This document shows, in pieces, positions 18,717-28,491 of a stretch of 64,000 nucleotides of DNA. The translations under genes and the position numbers were made by a program. This stretch comes from an uncultured Bacteroidota bacterium. GTDB lineage: Bacteria; Bacteroidota; Bacteroidia; Flavobacteriales; Flavobacteriaceae. The notes beneath the pieces were generated by a model that saw only the letters and a list, made by a program, of their open reading frames with translations, ran no database searches and was not told the DNA's origin. The stretch lies in NCBI GenBank assembly GCA_903842575.1, contig CAIMMM010000166.1, positions 18,841 to 82,840 on the forward strand, written 5' to 3'. The first letter of the stretch is position 1, and each line of letters opens with the position of its first letter.

Positions 18717-19970
18717 ATGTTATTCGAAGATTTATCATTATCCAAAAGTATCCAGAGAGCCGTTTATGAAGAAGGATACACCACTCCAACACCTATTCAG
18801 GAAAAATCCATTCCGATAATTTTAGCGGGAAAAGATTTAGTGGGTTGTGCCCAAACAGGTACCGGGAAAACAGCCGCTTTTGCTATTCCCATTATACATA
18901 ACCTTCATAGAATGATAGGTTCGTCCAAAAAAATGAAAGACATCCGTTGTTTGGTGGTAACGCCAACACGCGAATTGGCGGTTCAAATTGGCGAGAGTTT
19001 TGACACCTATGGGAAATATACCAACCTGAGACAAGTTACCGTTTTTGGTGGTGTTTCTCAAGTTCCCCAAGTAGATCAGTTGAAAAAAGGAATTGATATT
19101 CTGATTGCGACGCCAGGAAGATTATTGGATTTACACAAACAAGGTTATATCGATTTCGATAACCTGCACTATTTGGTTTTAGACGAATCGGATTTGATGC
19201 TCGATATGGGTTTTATCAATGATGTTCGAAAGATTGTGAAATTAGTACCGTCAAACCGTCAAACGCTTTTGTTTTCGGCAACGATGCCAATGGCAATTCG
19301 GGAATTGGCAGACACTTTTTTAAACAAGCCCGAATATGTATCGGTAACTCCTGTTTCATCGACTGCCGAAAAAATTGAGCAACATATTTATTTTGTCGAC
19401 AAAGAAAACAAACGCAGTTTACTTTATCATTTGATTCGAAATGAAAACCTAAAAGATGTTTTGGTTTTTGTGAGAACCAAACACGGTGCGGATAATGTGG
19501 TAAAAGCATTAAAAAAGCACGGTGTCATTGCGGAAGCCATTCACGGTGACAAATCGCAAAATGCGCGACAACGCGTTTTGGACAGTTTTAAAAACAAAGA
19601 AATTACCGTTTTGGTAGCAACCGATATTGCAGCTAGAGGAATTGACATTGAAAGTTTGCCTTATGTTATCAATTTTGATTTGCCTAATATTCCAGAAACC
19701 TATGTGCACCGAATTGGAAGAACAGGACGTGCTGGAAATGGCGGAATTTCGATTTCATTTTGTGCCAAAGATGAAGAACCTTACTGGAAAGACATTCAGA
19801 AATTGATAAAAGTGGATGTGAAAACGATAAAAGACCATCCTTATCCTTGGTCCAATGCAGCACCAGATCCAGAAGCAAAACCCGATTTGAGAAATAAAAA
19901 TAAGCCGCAAGCTGAAAACAATTCTAGAAAATCGGAAGCATCCAAAAAGAATAAAAAACGTTGGTATTAA
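18717..19970 (+). CDS. DEAD-box ATP-dependent RNA helicase (RhlE-like)
   Basis: 417 residues. Q-motif region (TTPTPIQEKSIPI), motif I AQTGTGKTAAF, Ia PTRELAVQ, Ib TPGRLLDL, motif III SATMP, motif V ATDIAARGID and motif VI HRIGRTGRAGN are all present. Motif II reads DESD instead of DEAD. The C-terminal 45 residues are a basic, low-complexity tail (Lys/Asn/Arg), typical of RNA-binding extensions. It unwinds RNA duplexes, probably in ribosome assembly, mRNA decay or cold adaptation. The last codons form one arm of a terminator and overlap the convergent kinase gene by 4 bases. Confidence 0.9.
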   Translation: MLFEDLSLSKSIQRAVYEEGYTTPTPIQEKSIPIILAGKDLVGCAQTGTGKTAAFAIPIIHNLHRMIGSSKKMKDIRCLVVTPTRELAVQIGESFDTYGKYTNLRQVTVFGGVSQVPQVDQLKKGIDILIATPGRLLDLHKQGYIDFDNLHYLVLDESDLMLDMGFINDVRKIVKLVPSNRQTLLFSATMPMAIRELADTFLNKPEYVSVTPVSSTAEKIEQHIYFVDKENKRSLLYHLIRNENLKDVLVFVRTKHGADNVVKALKKHGVIAEAIHGDKSQNARQRVLDSFKNKEITVLVATDIAARGIDIESLPYVINFDLPNIPETYVHRIGRTGRAGNGGISISFCAKDEEPYWKDIQKLIKVDVKTIKDHPYPWSNAAPDPEAKPDLRNKNKPQAENNSRKSEASKKNKKRWY

Positions 19971-19982
19971 TCAACGTTTTTT
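19953..19982. terminator. bidirectional terminator inside two overlapping gene ends
   Basis: Perfect 11-base arms 19953-19963 and 19972-19982 (AAAAAACGTTG / CAACGTTTTTT) around an 8-base loop. The stop codons of the helicase gene (19968-19970) and the sensor kinase gene (19967-19969) both fall in the loop, so both messages end within their own coding sequence. Confidence 0.85.
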
Positions 19983-22174
19983 TTATGAAGTTGATTGGAA
20001 ATAACTTGAAATAATTTAGTAGGTTCAAATGGTTTCACAATAATATCGTTCATTCCAGCTGAGAAAGCTTCTTCCGCTATTTCTTGTTGGTCAAAAGCCG
20101 TAAGTGCTATAATTGGAATGGTGATTCCTTTTGCTCTAATTTTTCGAGTAGTTTCAAAACCATTAATTAAAGGCATATTGATATCCATTAAAATAATATC
20201 AAACATTTCTCTGTCCAATGCTGCCATTGCAGCATAGCCATCATCAACTATAGTAGATTTTAAATTACTTTTATCAATGATTTTTTTGGTTACCATTTGA
20301 TTGATTTTATTGTCTTCAACAACTAATATATTAAACAATTGTCCGTCGGATAAATCAACAGTTATATTATTAATAATCTCTCTTGATTTTTCTTCATCAA
20401 ACTCAAAACCTATTGTAAACGTAAAAGTAGTTCCAATATTTTCTTGACTTTCTAAATGAATTTTGCTGTTAAAAAGTTCAATTAATCTTTTCACAATGGA
20501 CAAACCCAATCCGGTCCCTTGATAATCTTCTTCCTTTCGCTCTATTTGAACGAATTTATCAAAGATTTTTTCTTGGTCTTCTTTTGCAATACCAATTCCG
20601 TTGTCGGATACTTTAAAGGTGATATAGTTCATTGTTCCTTCGGTACGATCTAAATCAGCACAGATTGTAACAATTCCGTTTTTGGTAAACTTTAAAGCAT
20701 TCCCTACCAAATTCATAATAATTTGAGACAAGCGCAATTTATCACCAATTAAGAATTCAGGAATAGCCGTGTCAATTTCAACTACAAGCTCATTATTTCC
20801 GCGGTTGCTAATAAAATACAAAGAATTTTTAATTGTAGTGATTTCGTCTGTTAAATTAAAAATCAAATTTTCTAAAACGATTCTTTTTTCTTCAATTTTA
20901 TTGATTTGCAATATATCATTTACTAAAGAAAGCAAATATTTAGCAGAGAATTTTAACGAAATTAAATGAGGGCTATTAGCAAGTTCTTTATGCTCGTCTA
21001 ATAAAATATTAGTTATACCAATTACTCCATAAAGAGGAGTTCGCAATTCGTGAGTAATTGTTGATACAAATTGTGTTTTTAATTGGGAAGCTTCTTCCGC
21101 CTTTTCATTTGCCAGTTTCAATTCCTCATTGGTACTTTTTAATTTCAAGTTGGCAATTTCTCTGTTTTTAACATTCTTGTAAAGTGTCAATAACAATAAA
21201 ATTAGAAAAATAAAAACTACTACAAATAAAACAACAATTAACTTTGATTTCTTTAAGATATTTTGTTGAAGTTTCATTTCTCCTTCAATTTTCACAATTT
21301 GCCTTTTGTATTCGTCCAATTCAATATGAATCCCTACTGTTTTAATTTTTTCAATTTTTTCTTCACTAAATATTTTATCCTGCAATGAATCATGAATTGA
21401 CAAATAATAATTGGCTTTTTTGAAGTTTTTTAGTCTTTTATAATGTTTTGAATAATCATAATATACATTACAAATTGAAGAAGCAGCTATTGCTGATTTA
21501 TTTTGCATCCCAAAGGCGATTGCTTGATTAAAATATTTTTCAGCATTAATAGTATCTCCCAAATGACTATAATAAGAGCCATAACTATTGGATAATGAAA
21601 TTTTTGCCTCAAGGCTTCCTTTTTTTGTTACATACTTACTGCAATGATGAAGAACTTCAATCCCTTTATTATATTCTTTATTAGCAAAATAAGCTCGTGA
21701 AATATTTAATTGAGTAGAAGCAATCGCAACAGAATCTTTAATCTTTACACAATAAAACAAAGCGGTTTTATAATATTTAATAGCGGTTTTAAAATCACTT
21801 AATTTATAAGAATAAAAGTTTCCTAAATTAAAGTAAACGCTATTTTGTACGGTATCGTTTTGGGATAAATTGGCATGTTTTAAAGCTTTAGCAAAATAAG
21901 ACGAAGCCTGTTTTACATCTAAGTACTCTTGAAAATTTAGGGCAATAATATTGTATGCTCTGGAAATTGATGCTTGATCATTTATTTTATATGCTTCTGA
22001 AAGGGCTTTTTTTGCAAGAATCAATGATTTTTCACATTCCAAATTATAAAAATATTCATCCGATTTGGATAACATATTCTTAATTTCTTTTTTTGTTGGA
22101 GTTGTATTTTGAGAAAAACTAATCTGAAAAAGGAATAGTAGAAAAAAAAATAAGATGGATTTATTACTTTTCAC
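19967..22174 (-). CDS. TPR-containing hybrid sensor histidine kinase/response regulator
   Basis: 735 residues. Signal peptide 1-22, periplasmic tetratricopeptide-like repeats (about 30-265), a coiled segment, one membrane helix (about 311-332), a second coiled coil, then a HisKA domain with phospho-acceptor H375 (STITHELRTPLYG). The ATPase domain follows with NLVGNALKFTKNG, SDNGIGIA and GTGLGLSIVKRL. A fused receiver domain (about 615-735) has ILVVEDNKINQ and the phosphorylated Asp in LMDINMPLINGFE. No DNA-binding output domain is attached, so signalling must pass to a separate protein. Stimulus unknown. No partner regulator adjoins it. Confidence 0.9.
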   Translation of the reverse strand: MKSNKSILFFFLLFLFQISFSQNTTPTKKEIKNMLSKSDEYFYNLECEKSLILAKKALSEAYKINDQASISRAYNIIALNFQEYLDVKQASSYFAKALKHANLSQNDTVQNSVYFNLGNFYSYKLSDFKTAIKYYKTALFYCVKIKDSVAIASTQLNISRAYFANKEYNKGIEVLHHCSKYVTKKGSLEAKISLSNSYGSYYSHLGDTINAEKYFNQAIAFGMQNKSAIAASSICNVYYDYSKHYKRLKNFKKANYYLSIHDSLQDKIFSEEKIEKIKTVGIHIELDEYKRQIVKIEGEMKLQQNILKKSKLIVVLFVVVFIFLILLLLTLYKNVKNREIANLKLKSTNEELKLANEKAEEASQLKTQFVSTITHELRTPLYGVIGITNILLDEHKELANSPHLISLKFSAKYLLSLVNDILQINKIEEKRIVLENLIFNLTDEITTIKNSLYFISNRGNNELVVEIDTAIPEFLIGDKLRLSQIIMNLVGNALKFTKNGIVTICADLDRTEGTMNYITFKVSDNGIGIAKEDQEKIFDKFVQIERKEEDYQGTGLGLSIVKRLIELFNSKIHLESQENIGTTFTFTIGFEFDEEKSREIINNITVDLSDGQLFNILVVEDNKINQMVTKKIIDKSNLKSTIVDDGYAAMAALDREMFDIILMDINMPLINGFETTRKIRAKGITIPIIALTAFDQQEIAEEAFSAGMNDIIVKPFEPTKLFQVISNQLHKKNVD

Positions 22175-22229
22175 AAATGATTATTATAGCGTTGCAATCA
22201 TGGACATTAAATATTGCTTAAAAGTAAAA

Positions 22230-22256
22230 AAAAATCCTGATTAACTCAGGATTTTT
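22230..22256 (-). terminator. intrinsic terminator of ettA
   Basis: Perfect 11-base arms 22230-22240 and 22246-22256 (core ATCCTGA), 5-base loop, with a run of A on the left that becomes U in the minus-strand transcript, 12 bases after the ettA stop. Confidence 0.85.
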
Positions 22257-22267
22257 ATCTATTTAGA

Positions 22268-23962
22268 TTAGTTTCTAATCAATTTTCTATACTTCAAACG
22301 TTTTGGTGTCAAATCGCCACCCAAGCGTTTCTTCTTATTTTCTTCATAATCAGAAAAACCGCCTTCAAAATAATACACTTCAGAATTGCCTTCGAAAGCT
22401 AAAATATGTGTGCATATTCTATCTAGAAACCATCTGTCGTGAGAAATTACAACAGCACAGCCAGCAAAGTTTTCCAATCCTTCTTCCAAAGCACGAAGCG
22501 TGTTAATGTCCAAATCATTTGTTGGTTCATCCAATAATAAAACATTACCTTCTTCTTTCAGAGTCATGGCAAGATGCAAACGGTTTCGTTCCCCACCTGA
22601 AAGCATGGACACTTTTTTATTTTGTTCGCCACCGCCAAAATTAAAACGAGATAAATAGGCTCTCGAATTTACTTGCTTTCCTCCCATCATTATTAATTCC
22701 TGACCATCGGCAAAATTTTCCCAAATAGATTTTTCAGGATTAATATTAGAATGTGCTTGATCAACATAGGCAATTTTAACGGTGTCGCCAATTAAGAACT
22801 CGCCACTATCGGCTTTTTCTTCACCCATTATCATTCTAAAAATGGTGGATTTACCAGCGCCATTTGGTCCAATAATTCCAACAATTCCAGCTTGTGGCAA
22901 AGTGAAATTTAAATTGTCATATAATAATTTATCTCCATATGCTTTGGAGACATTCTTTGCTTCAATAACATTGGTTCCTAATCGAGGGCCATTTGGAATA
23001 TAAATCTCTAAATTTTCATCTAATTGTTTTTGATCTTCATTCAAGAGTTTGTCATAGTTTTGTAAACGTGCTTTTTGTTTGCTTTGTCTCCCTTTGGCAC
23101 CTTGACGTACCCAATCTAACTCCCGTTCTAAAGTCTTTCTACGTTTGGAAGCTACTTTCTCTTCCAAAGCCATACGCGATGATTTTTGTTCCAACCAAGA
23201 AGAATAGTTTCCTTTCCAAGGAATGCCTTCTCCTCTATCTAATTCCAATATCCAGCCTGCAACGTTGTCAAGGAAATATCTATCATGGGTTACAGCTATT
23301 ACTGTCCCAGCATATTGTGCCAAATGTTGTTCTAACCAAAGGACACTTTCTGCATCCAAGTGATTCGTTGGTTCGTCTAAAAGCAATACATCTGGTTGTT
23401 GCAACAACAATCTGCAAAGCGCAACTCTTCTGCGTTCACCTCCCGATAAATTTTTGATAGGAGTATCACCTTCTGGAGTACGCAATGCATCCATGGCAAT
23501 TTCTAATTTAGTGTCTATTTCCCATGCACCAAGCGCATCAATTTTATCTTGTAAATCCGCTTGACGGTCCATGAGTTGTTGCATTTTATCTGCATTTTCA
23601 TATACTTCAGGCAAACCAAAACTATCATTAATTTTGTTGAATTCATCTAATACTGCCATAGTTTCGGCAACACCTTCTCGAACAATTTCAATAACGGTTT
23701 TACTATCATCCAATTGTGGATCTTGTTCTAAATAACCAACAGTGTAACCCGGTTGAAAAACAACATCACCTTGGTAATTTTTATCTACGCCAGCAATAAT
23801 CTTCAATAAAGAAGATTTTCCCGAACCATTTAATCCTAGTATACCAATTTTAGCTCCGTAAAAGAAACTCAAATAAATATTCTTCAACACTTGTTTATCA
23901 CTGCTTGAGTAGGTTTTACTCAACTTTTGCATCGAAAATATTACTTTCTTATCATCTGACAT
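22268..23962 (-). CDS. ettA: energy-dependent translational throttle protein EttA (ABC-F)
   Basis: 564 residues with two ABC nucleotide-binding domains and no membrane helices. Walker A motifs GLNGSGKSSLL and GPNGAGKSTIF, signature motifs LSGGERRRVALCR and LSGGERNRLHLAM, Walker B LLLDEPTNHLDAES and LLLDEPTNDLDINT. The arm insertion between Walker A and the signature of domain 1 (about residues 90-140), the linker WVRQGAKGRQSKQKARL and the opening KVIFSMQKLSKTY are typical of EttA rather than Uup or antibiotic-resistance ABC-F proteins. It binds the ribosomal E site and gates the first elongation step according to ATP/ADP. Own promoter and terminator. Confidence 0.93.
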   Translation of the reverse strand: MSDDKKVIFSMQKLSKTYSSSDKQVLKNIYLSFFYGAKIGILGLNGSGKSSLLKIIAGVDKNYQGDVVFQPGYTVGYLEQDPQLDDSKTVIEIVREGVAETMAVLDEFNKINDSFGLPEVYENADKMQQLMDRQADLQDKIDALGAWEIDTKLEIAMDALRTPEGDTPIKNLSGGERRRVALCRLLLQQPDVLLLDEPTNHLDAESVLWLEQHLAQYAGTVIAVTHDRYFLDNVAGWILELDRGEGIPWKGNYSSWLEQKSSRMALEEKVASKRRKTLERELDWVRQGAKGRQSKQKARLQNYDKLLNEDQKQLDENLEIYIPNGPRLGTNVIEAKNVSKAYGDKLLYDNLNFTLPQAGIVGIIGPNGAGKSTIFRMIMGEEKADSGEFLIGDTVKIAYVDQAHSNINPEKSIWENFADGQELIMMGGKQVNSRAYLSRFNFGGGEQNKKVSMLSGGERNRLHLAMTLKEEGNVLLLDEPTNDLDINTLRALEEGLENFAGCAVVISHDRWFLDRICTHILAFEGNSEVYYFEGGFSDYEENKKKRLGGDLTPKRLKYRKLIRN

Positions 23963-24021
23963 TTTAACTATATGTTTTTGTTAATTAATATTTTATACCA
24001 TTATAGGTATTAATAAGGCTG

Positions 24022-24052
24022 CAAAGATAGTTCTAAATAAAAAGAACGCAAA
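24022..24052 (-). promoter_or_regulatory. Bacteroidota-type promoter of ettA
   Basis: On the minus strand TTTG (24052-24049), 19 bases, TATCTTTG (24029-24022): exact match to the consensus. Predicted leader is about 55 bases to the ATG at 23962. Confidence 0.65.
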
Positions 24053-24114
24053 AGAGGATACTGAAATTGTAATTAAAAACACCCCATTATTTAAAGTTGT
24101 GAACTTGTTTCCTT

Positions 24115-26832
24115 CTAATTTTTATAACTCCCTTTGCTCTTGCGAATATGTACGGCAACCACTTTATATTCGGGACAAAGCGCTTCGCTGTCATGTTCAT
24201 CGCTAGTAATAATATTTAACATCAAGTCTGGAAAATGGAAAGTGGTGCTCAAAATACCTGGCTTTACTTCGTCGGTAATTTTCGCTTTTATATCTACTTT
24301 TCCTCGAGGAGATGTAACACAAACCATATCACCATTAGTAATAAAGTGTTGTTGTGCATCGGATGGATGAATTAGCAAGACATCTTCTGTTAGAATTTCT
24401 ACATTACCCGTTCTTCTAGTCATTGTGCCAGAATTGTAATGTTCTAATTCTCTGTTGGTGGTGATAATGTATGGAAATTTCGTTTTGTTCTCAACGGTTT
24501 CATTCGACTCCTGATAGTCAAAATAATGAAACTTCCCTTTTCCATTTTGGAAAGTTTCTAGATGCAAAATTTCAGTATCTATCCCACCTGTTTTTACAGG
24601 CCATTGCTTACCATTGATTCCTAAATTATCCCATTTTGCACCAGCAAAGAAAGGAACAATTTTGGAAATTTCTTCAAGCATCGTGTCTGGTTCAAAAGGC
24701 GCTTGGGCATAACCCATTTTATTCATAATATCCACCATAATTTGACCGTCAGATTTTGTGCCTTCTATTGGTTCTACTACTTTATTCACCCGCTGAATGC
24801 GTCTTTCACCATTGGTAAAAGTGCCGCTTTTCTCTAAAAATGAAGCGCCCGGCAAAATAACCGTTGCATATTTTGCCGTTTCCGTTATGAATAATTCTTG
24901 TAATACAAGTAATTCTAGGTTTTCCATGGCGGCAATTACTTTGTTGGTATTCGGATCGGTTTGAACAACATCCTCTCCCATCAACCAAAGAGCTTTTAGA
25001 TTACCATCTATTGCGGAGTCAAACATTTCTGGAATTTTCAATCCTTTTCCTATTGGGATTTTTCTATCATAAAAAGCCTCATATTGCTTATTAATTTCAG
25101 GATCGTAAGCGTTCATGTAACCAGCTCCTTGGTGTGGCTGACACCCCATGTCGGCGGCTCCTTGCACGTTGTTTTGTCCCCGAAGTGGGTTTACACCAAC
25201 CCCTTTTCGCCCAATATTCCCAGTAATTAGTGCCAAATCCGAAATAAGCATCACCGTGAATGACCCTTGCGAATGTTCGGTAACTCCTAATCCATGGAAT
25301 GACATTGCGTTAGGCGCTTTGGCATATGCTATGGCAGCGGCTCTAACCAAATTCTTATCCACTCCAGTTATTTCTTCTAAATCAGTAATGTTAAGTTTCA
25401 AGATTTGATTGCAAAAATCATTGTACCCTTCGGTACGATTTTCTATAAATGATGTATCTTCCAATCCTTCGGCGATAATGTAATAAAGCATCATGTTCAA
25501 CAGCGCTACGTTGGTTCCAGGTTTCAATTGAAGATGATAGGTAGCATATTTTGCTATTTCTATTCTTCTAGGATCAATCACTATAGACACTTTTCCCTTC
25601 ATAGCAAATTGCTTCAACTTAGCTCCTGTAACAGGATGTGCATCAGTAGGATTAGCGCCGATAACTAAAATACAATCGGTATGTTTAATATCTTCAATAG
25701 AGTTGGTTGCTGCCCCTGTTCCAAAGGCACGTTGCATTCCAATAGCAGTTGGAGAATGACACACACGGGCACAGCAATCGATGTTATTGGTGCCTATGAC
25801 GGCACGAATAAATTTTTGCATCAAATAATTTTCTTCGTTGGTGCAACGAGCGGATGAAATTCCAGCGATGGCATCAGCCCCATGTTTTTGTTTGATTTCA
25901 ATAAGTTTGGTAGCAATAAAATCATAAGCTTCATCCCAAGTAGCAGGTTCCAACTGTCCATTTCTTCTAATTAGTGGTGTTTTTATTCGGTCTGGATGAT
26001 TGTAAAAAGAAAAAGCATACCGTCCTTTTAAGCACGTATGACCTTCATTTACTTCCGCATTATAGGGTGCTTGAATTGATTTTACTTTCCCGTTCACAAC
26101 TGCAACTTCTAAATTACAACCCACGCCACAATACGTACAAATGGTTCTCACTTTTTTATCAGCAACAATTGATTTTGATTCAAAAATATCAGATATAGCG
26201 GAGGTTGGACAAGCTTGGGCGCAAGCACCACAACTCACACAATCGGAATCAAAAAAGGTGCTTTCGAAACTCTTTACAATATGGCTATCAAAACCTCTAC
26301 CAGCCATACTAAGAACAAATTCACCTTGCACTTCGTCGCAAGCTCTTACGCATCGGAAACAATTGATACATTTTGAAAAATCGGAAGTCATGTAGGGATG
26401 ACTTAAATCTTTGGTTTTGTCAAGATGATTTTTACCTTCTGGATAACGTACATCTCTTATGCCTACTCGTGCCGCAACGGTTTGCAACTCACAATTGTTA
26501 TTGACTTCGCAAGTAAGACAATCCAAAGGATGATCGGTAAGAACCAACTCAACAATATTCTTACGTAATTTTTTTATTCGATCACTATCGGTATATATAT
26601 AAGAATTGGGAATCACAGGCGTATGACAAGATGCTTGTGCTTTTGCAACACCATTTTCAACCAAAGCAACATCGACACTGCAAACTCTACAGGAACCAAA
26701 AGGCTCTAGATTGGGTGCATCACATAAGGTTGGAATCCAATCTTGACCTAAATGTCTTCTAACAAATTGAAGGATGGTTTCTCCATCTTTGAAAGCGAAT
26801 TGTTTATCGTTTATATGGGCTACTTGCATCAT
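24115..26832 (-). CDS. fdhF: NAD-linked formate dehydrogenase, molybdopterin catalytic subunit (Cys type)
   Basis: 905 residues; oxidises formate to CO2 and passes electrons along Fe-S clusters to the NuoF-like partner encoded just upstream. Seen in order: [2Fe-2S] ligands C37, C48, C51, C69; His-ligated [4Fe-4S] H101/C105/C108/C114; two ferredoxin [4Fe-4S] sites C155-C165 and C198-C208; the proximal [4Fe-4S] C232/C235/C239/C267; the Mo ligand C358 followed by H359 (ARVCHSPT), so cysteine and not selenocysteine; and the cofactor motif LRGQNNVQGA. No twin-arginine signal or membrane anchor, so cytoplasmic, like FdsA. Last gene of the fhs-fdhD-fds operon, 2 bases after the partner subunit. Twin ATG at the start (26832 or 26829). 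Confidence 0.92.
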   Translation of the reverse strand: MMQVAHINDKQFAFKDGETILQFVRRHLGQDWIPTLCDAPNLEPFGSCRVCSVDVALVENGVAKAQASCHTPVIPNSYIYTDSDRIKKLRKNIVELVLTDHPLDCLTCEVNNNCELQTVAARVGIRDVRYPEGKNHLDKTKDLSHPYMTSDFSKCINCFRCVRACDEVQGEFVLSMAGRGFDSHIVKSFESTFFDSDCVSCGACAQACPTSAISDIFESKSIVADKKVRTICTYCGVGCNLEVAVVNGKVKSIQAPYNAEVNEGHTCLKGRYAFSFYNHPDRIKTPLIRRNGQLEPATWDEAYDFIATKLIEIKQKHGADAIAGISSARCTNEENYLMQKFIRAVIGTNNIDCCARVCHSPTAIGMQRAFGTGAATNSIEDIKHTDCILVIGANPTDAHPVTGAKLKQFAMKGKVSIVIDPRRIEIAKYATYHLQLKPGTNVALLNMMLYYIIAEGLEDTSFIENRTEGYNDFCNQILKLNITDLEEITGVDKNLVRAAAIAYAKAPNAMSFHGLGVTEHSQGSFTVMLISDLALITGNIGRKGVGVNPLRGQNNVQGAADMGCQPHQGAGYMNAYDPEINKQYEAFYDRKIPIGKGLKIPEMFDSAIDGNLKALWLMGEDVVQTDPNTNKVIAAMENLELLVLQELFITETAKYATVILPGASFLEKSGTFTNGERRIQRVNKVVEPIEGTKSDGQIMVDIMNKMGYAQAPFEPDTMLEEISKIVPFFAGAKWDNLGINGKQWPVKTGGIDTEILHLETFQNGKGKFHYFDYQESNETVENKTKFPYIITTNRELEHYNSGTMTRRTGNVEILTEDVLLIHPSDAQQHFITNGDMVCVTSPRGKVDIKAKITDEVKPGILSTTFHFPDLMLNIITSDEHDSEALCPEYKVVAVHIRKSKGSYKN

Positions 26833-26834
26833 AA

Positions 26835-28487
26835 TTATTTTTTAAAATATCCTTCTAATTCAGTGTCAAAATATTTTAGCGCATTTTTTATAGGTAAGGG
26901 TAATCCACCACCTAATGCGCAAAGCGAACCTGTTTCTAATGTTTCTAAAAGGTCATTCATTAAAGCTTTGTCTATTTTATAATTTTCATTTTTAGCTTTA
27001 GCAATCATCTCATAACCGCGAGTAGAACCAATGCGGCAAGGAAAACATTTTCCACAACTTTCGTGTGCCGTAAATTGAAATAAATGTTCAATATAATCAA
27101 TCAAAGGATAAACTGTGGGAATACAAACTATGGAAGCATGACCCAACAAAAATCCTTCTTTTGCAAAGGAATCATAGTCAATGCTTAAGTTATCTATTTT
27201 AGAAATAGGAACCAAGCCACCTAGTGGACCACCAATATGCATGGCTTTTACGGGTTTGCGAAAACCTCCTCCTAAATCATAGATTACTTTGCTTAAAGGT
27301 GTTCCCATATCGACTTCATAAATACCAGGATTGTTAAAATAGCCATCAAGTGAAATGAGCTTTGTTCCTGTTGATTTTGGTGTACCAATAGCAGCATATG
27401 ATTTTCCGCTATTTTTTATGATAAATGGGAGGTTTGCCAATGTTTCTACGTTATTAACAACCGTTGGTTTATTAAACAATCCTTGTTGGGTAGGATATGG
27501 CGGTCGCACTCTCACTTCTGGACGTTGCCCTTCTATAGAAGAAAGTAGAGCAGTTTCTTCTCCACAAATGTAGGCGCCTTGTGCTTTTATCACTTTGAAA
27601 TCAAAGGAGAAATTAGAATTTAGGATGTTTTCCCCTAAAAGTTTATTGTTTCTTAAATAGTCAATCGCTTCGTTTACGATTGCTACCGATTCGGGGTATT
27701 CGCCACGGATATAAACGACGCCATGTTGCGCTCCGACAATATAGCCAGAAATCATCATACCCATTAACATACTGTGTGGGCGATGCTCCATAATATAGCG
27801 GTCGGAATAAGCTCCTGGATCACCTTCGTCGGCATTGCAGACAATAAATTTGGTTTCGTTAGCTACGTTTTTGCACGATTCTAATTTGAAAGCCATTGAA
27901 AACCCTGCACCACCGCGACCTCTCAAACCAGAGTCACGCAATTCAGTCAAAAGGGTATCTGGTTTTTTTGTTAAACAATCGGTAAAAATTTTATAAAAAT
28001 TTTCTACATTTCCATAATCACTTGTGAGAATTGGTGTTCCAATAGAAGCCACATTATAGGTTTCTTTTGAAATGGTATTTTCAGATTTTATTTGAGCAAT
28101 AGCATCTATATCTTTTCCGGAATAATTTTTATCATTTGTATGAAAGGCGCTATTTTCATGGCATCTTCCTAAGCAACACATTTCGCCAATTTCTTCTTTT
28201 GAGTACTGATTGCTTAATTTTTTATGAACTTCATTTTGAGTTCCGGCTGTCATACAGGCACTTCCACTACAAACATATACTTTCTTGCCTCTGTTTTCGG
28301 GTTTCAAAAAATCATAAAAAGAAACTGCTCCATAAGCAGTTGATTTTCCAACTAGAAATTCATTTCTTAGTTTTTCTAGTGCATCAACATCAGGAGTTCC
28401 TGTGGCTTTTGCTAAGTTGCCATATTCTTCAAAAAGGTTTTTTGTTAGTCCTTTACGACCCGATAATTCACTTAAATTTTTTGACAT
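26835..28487 (-). CDS. formate dehydrogenase NADH-binding subunit, NuoE-NuoF fusion (FdsB-like)
   Basis: 550 residues from the ATG at 28487; a longer frame into fdhD is rejected. Residues 1-120 are a NuoE-like helical plus thioredoxin-fold domain with a full [2Fe-2S] ligand set C73-x4-C78 and C105-x3-C109. The rest is a NuoF-type flavoprotein: FMN/NAD-binding GLRGRGGAGFSMAFKL, GADEGDPGAY-type loop (NADEGDPGAYSDR) and the [4Fe-4S] motif ESCGKCFPCRIG with a fourth Cys in LCALGGG. It accepts electrons from the catalytic subunit and reduces NAD+. No separate FdsG gene occurs in the cluster, so the fused N-domain probably replaces it. Four bases after fdhD. Confidence 0.88.
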   Translation of the reverse strand: MSKNLSELSGRKGLTKNLFEEYGNLAKATGTPDVDALEKLRNEFLVGKSTAYGAVSFYDFLKPENRGKKVYVCSGSACMTAGTQNEVHKKLSNQYSKEEIGEMCCLGRCHENSAFHTNDKNYSGKDIDAIAQIKSENTISKETYNVASIGTPILTSDYGNVENFYKIFTDCLTKKPDTLLTELRDSGLRGRGGAGFSMAFKLESCKNVANETKFIVCNADEGDPGAYSDRYIMEHRPHSMLMGMMISGYIVGAQHGVVYIRGEYPESVAIVNEAIDYLRNNKLLGENILNSNFSFDFKVIKAQGAYICGEETALLSSIEGQRPEVRVRPPYPTQQGLFNKPTVVNNVETLANLPFIIKNSGKSYAAIGTPKSTGTKLISLDGYFNNPGIYEVDMGTPLSKVIYDLGGGFRKPVKAMHIGGPLGGLVPISKIDNLSIDYDSFAKEGFLLGHASIVCIPTVYPLIDYIEHLFQFTAHESCGKCFPCRIGSTRGYEMIAKAKNENYKIDKALMNDLLETLETGSLCALGGGLPLPIKNALKYFDTELEGYFKK

Positions 28488-28491
28488 ACCA

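Noticed and set aside
22993..23457. Long plus-strand frame opposite ettA
   Set aside because: It is antisense to a highly conserved ABC-F gene and shows no family features; other opposite-strand frames were dropped for the same reason.
24115..26832. Possible selenocysteine formate dehydrogenase
   Set aside because: The frame has no internal TGA and the Mo-ligand position (residue 358) is encoded as Cys.
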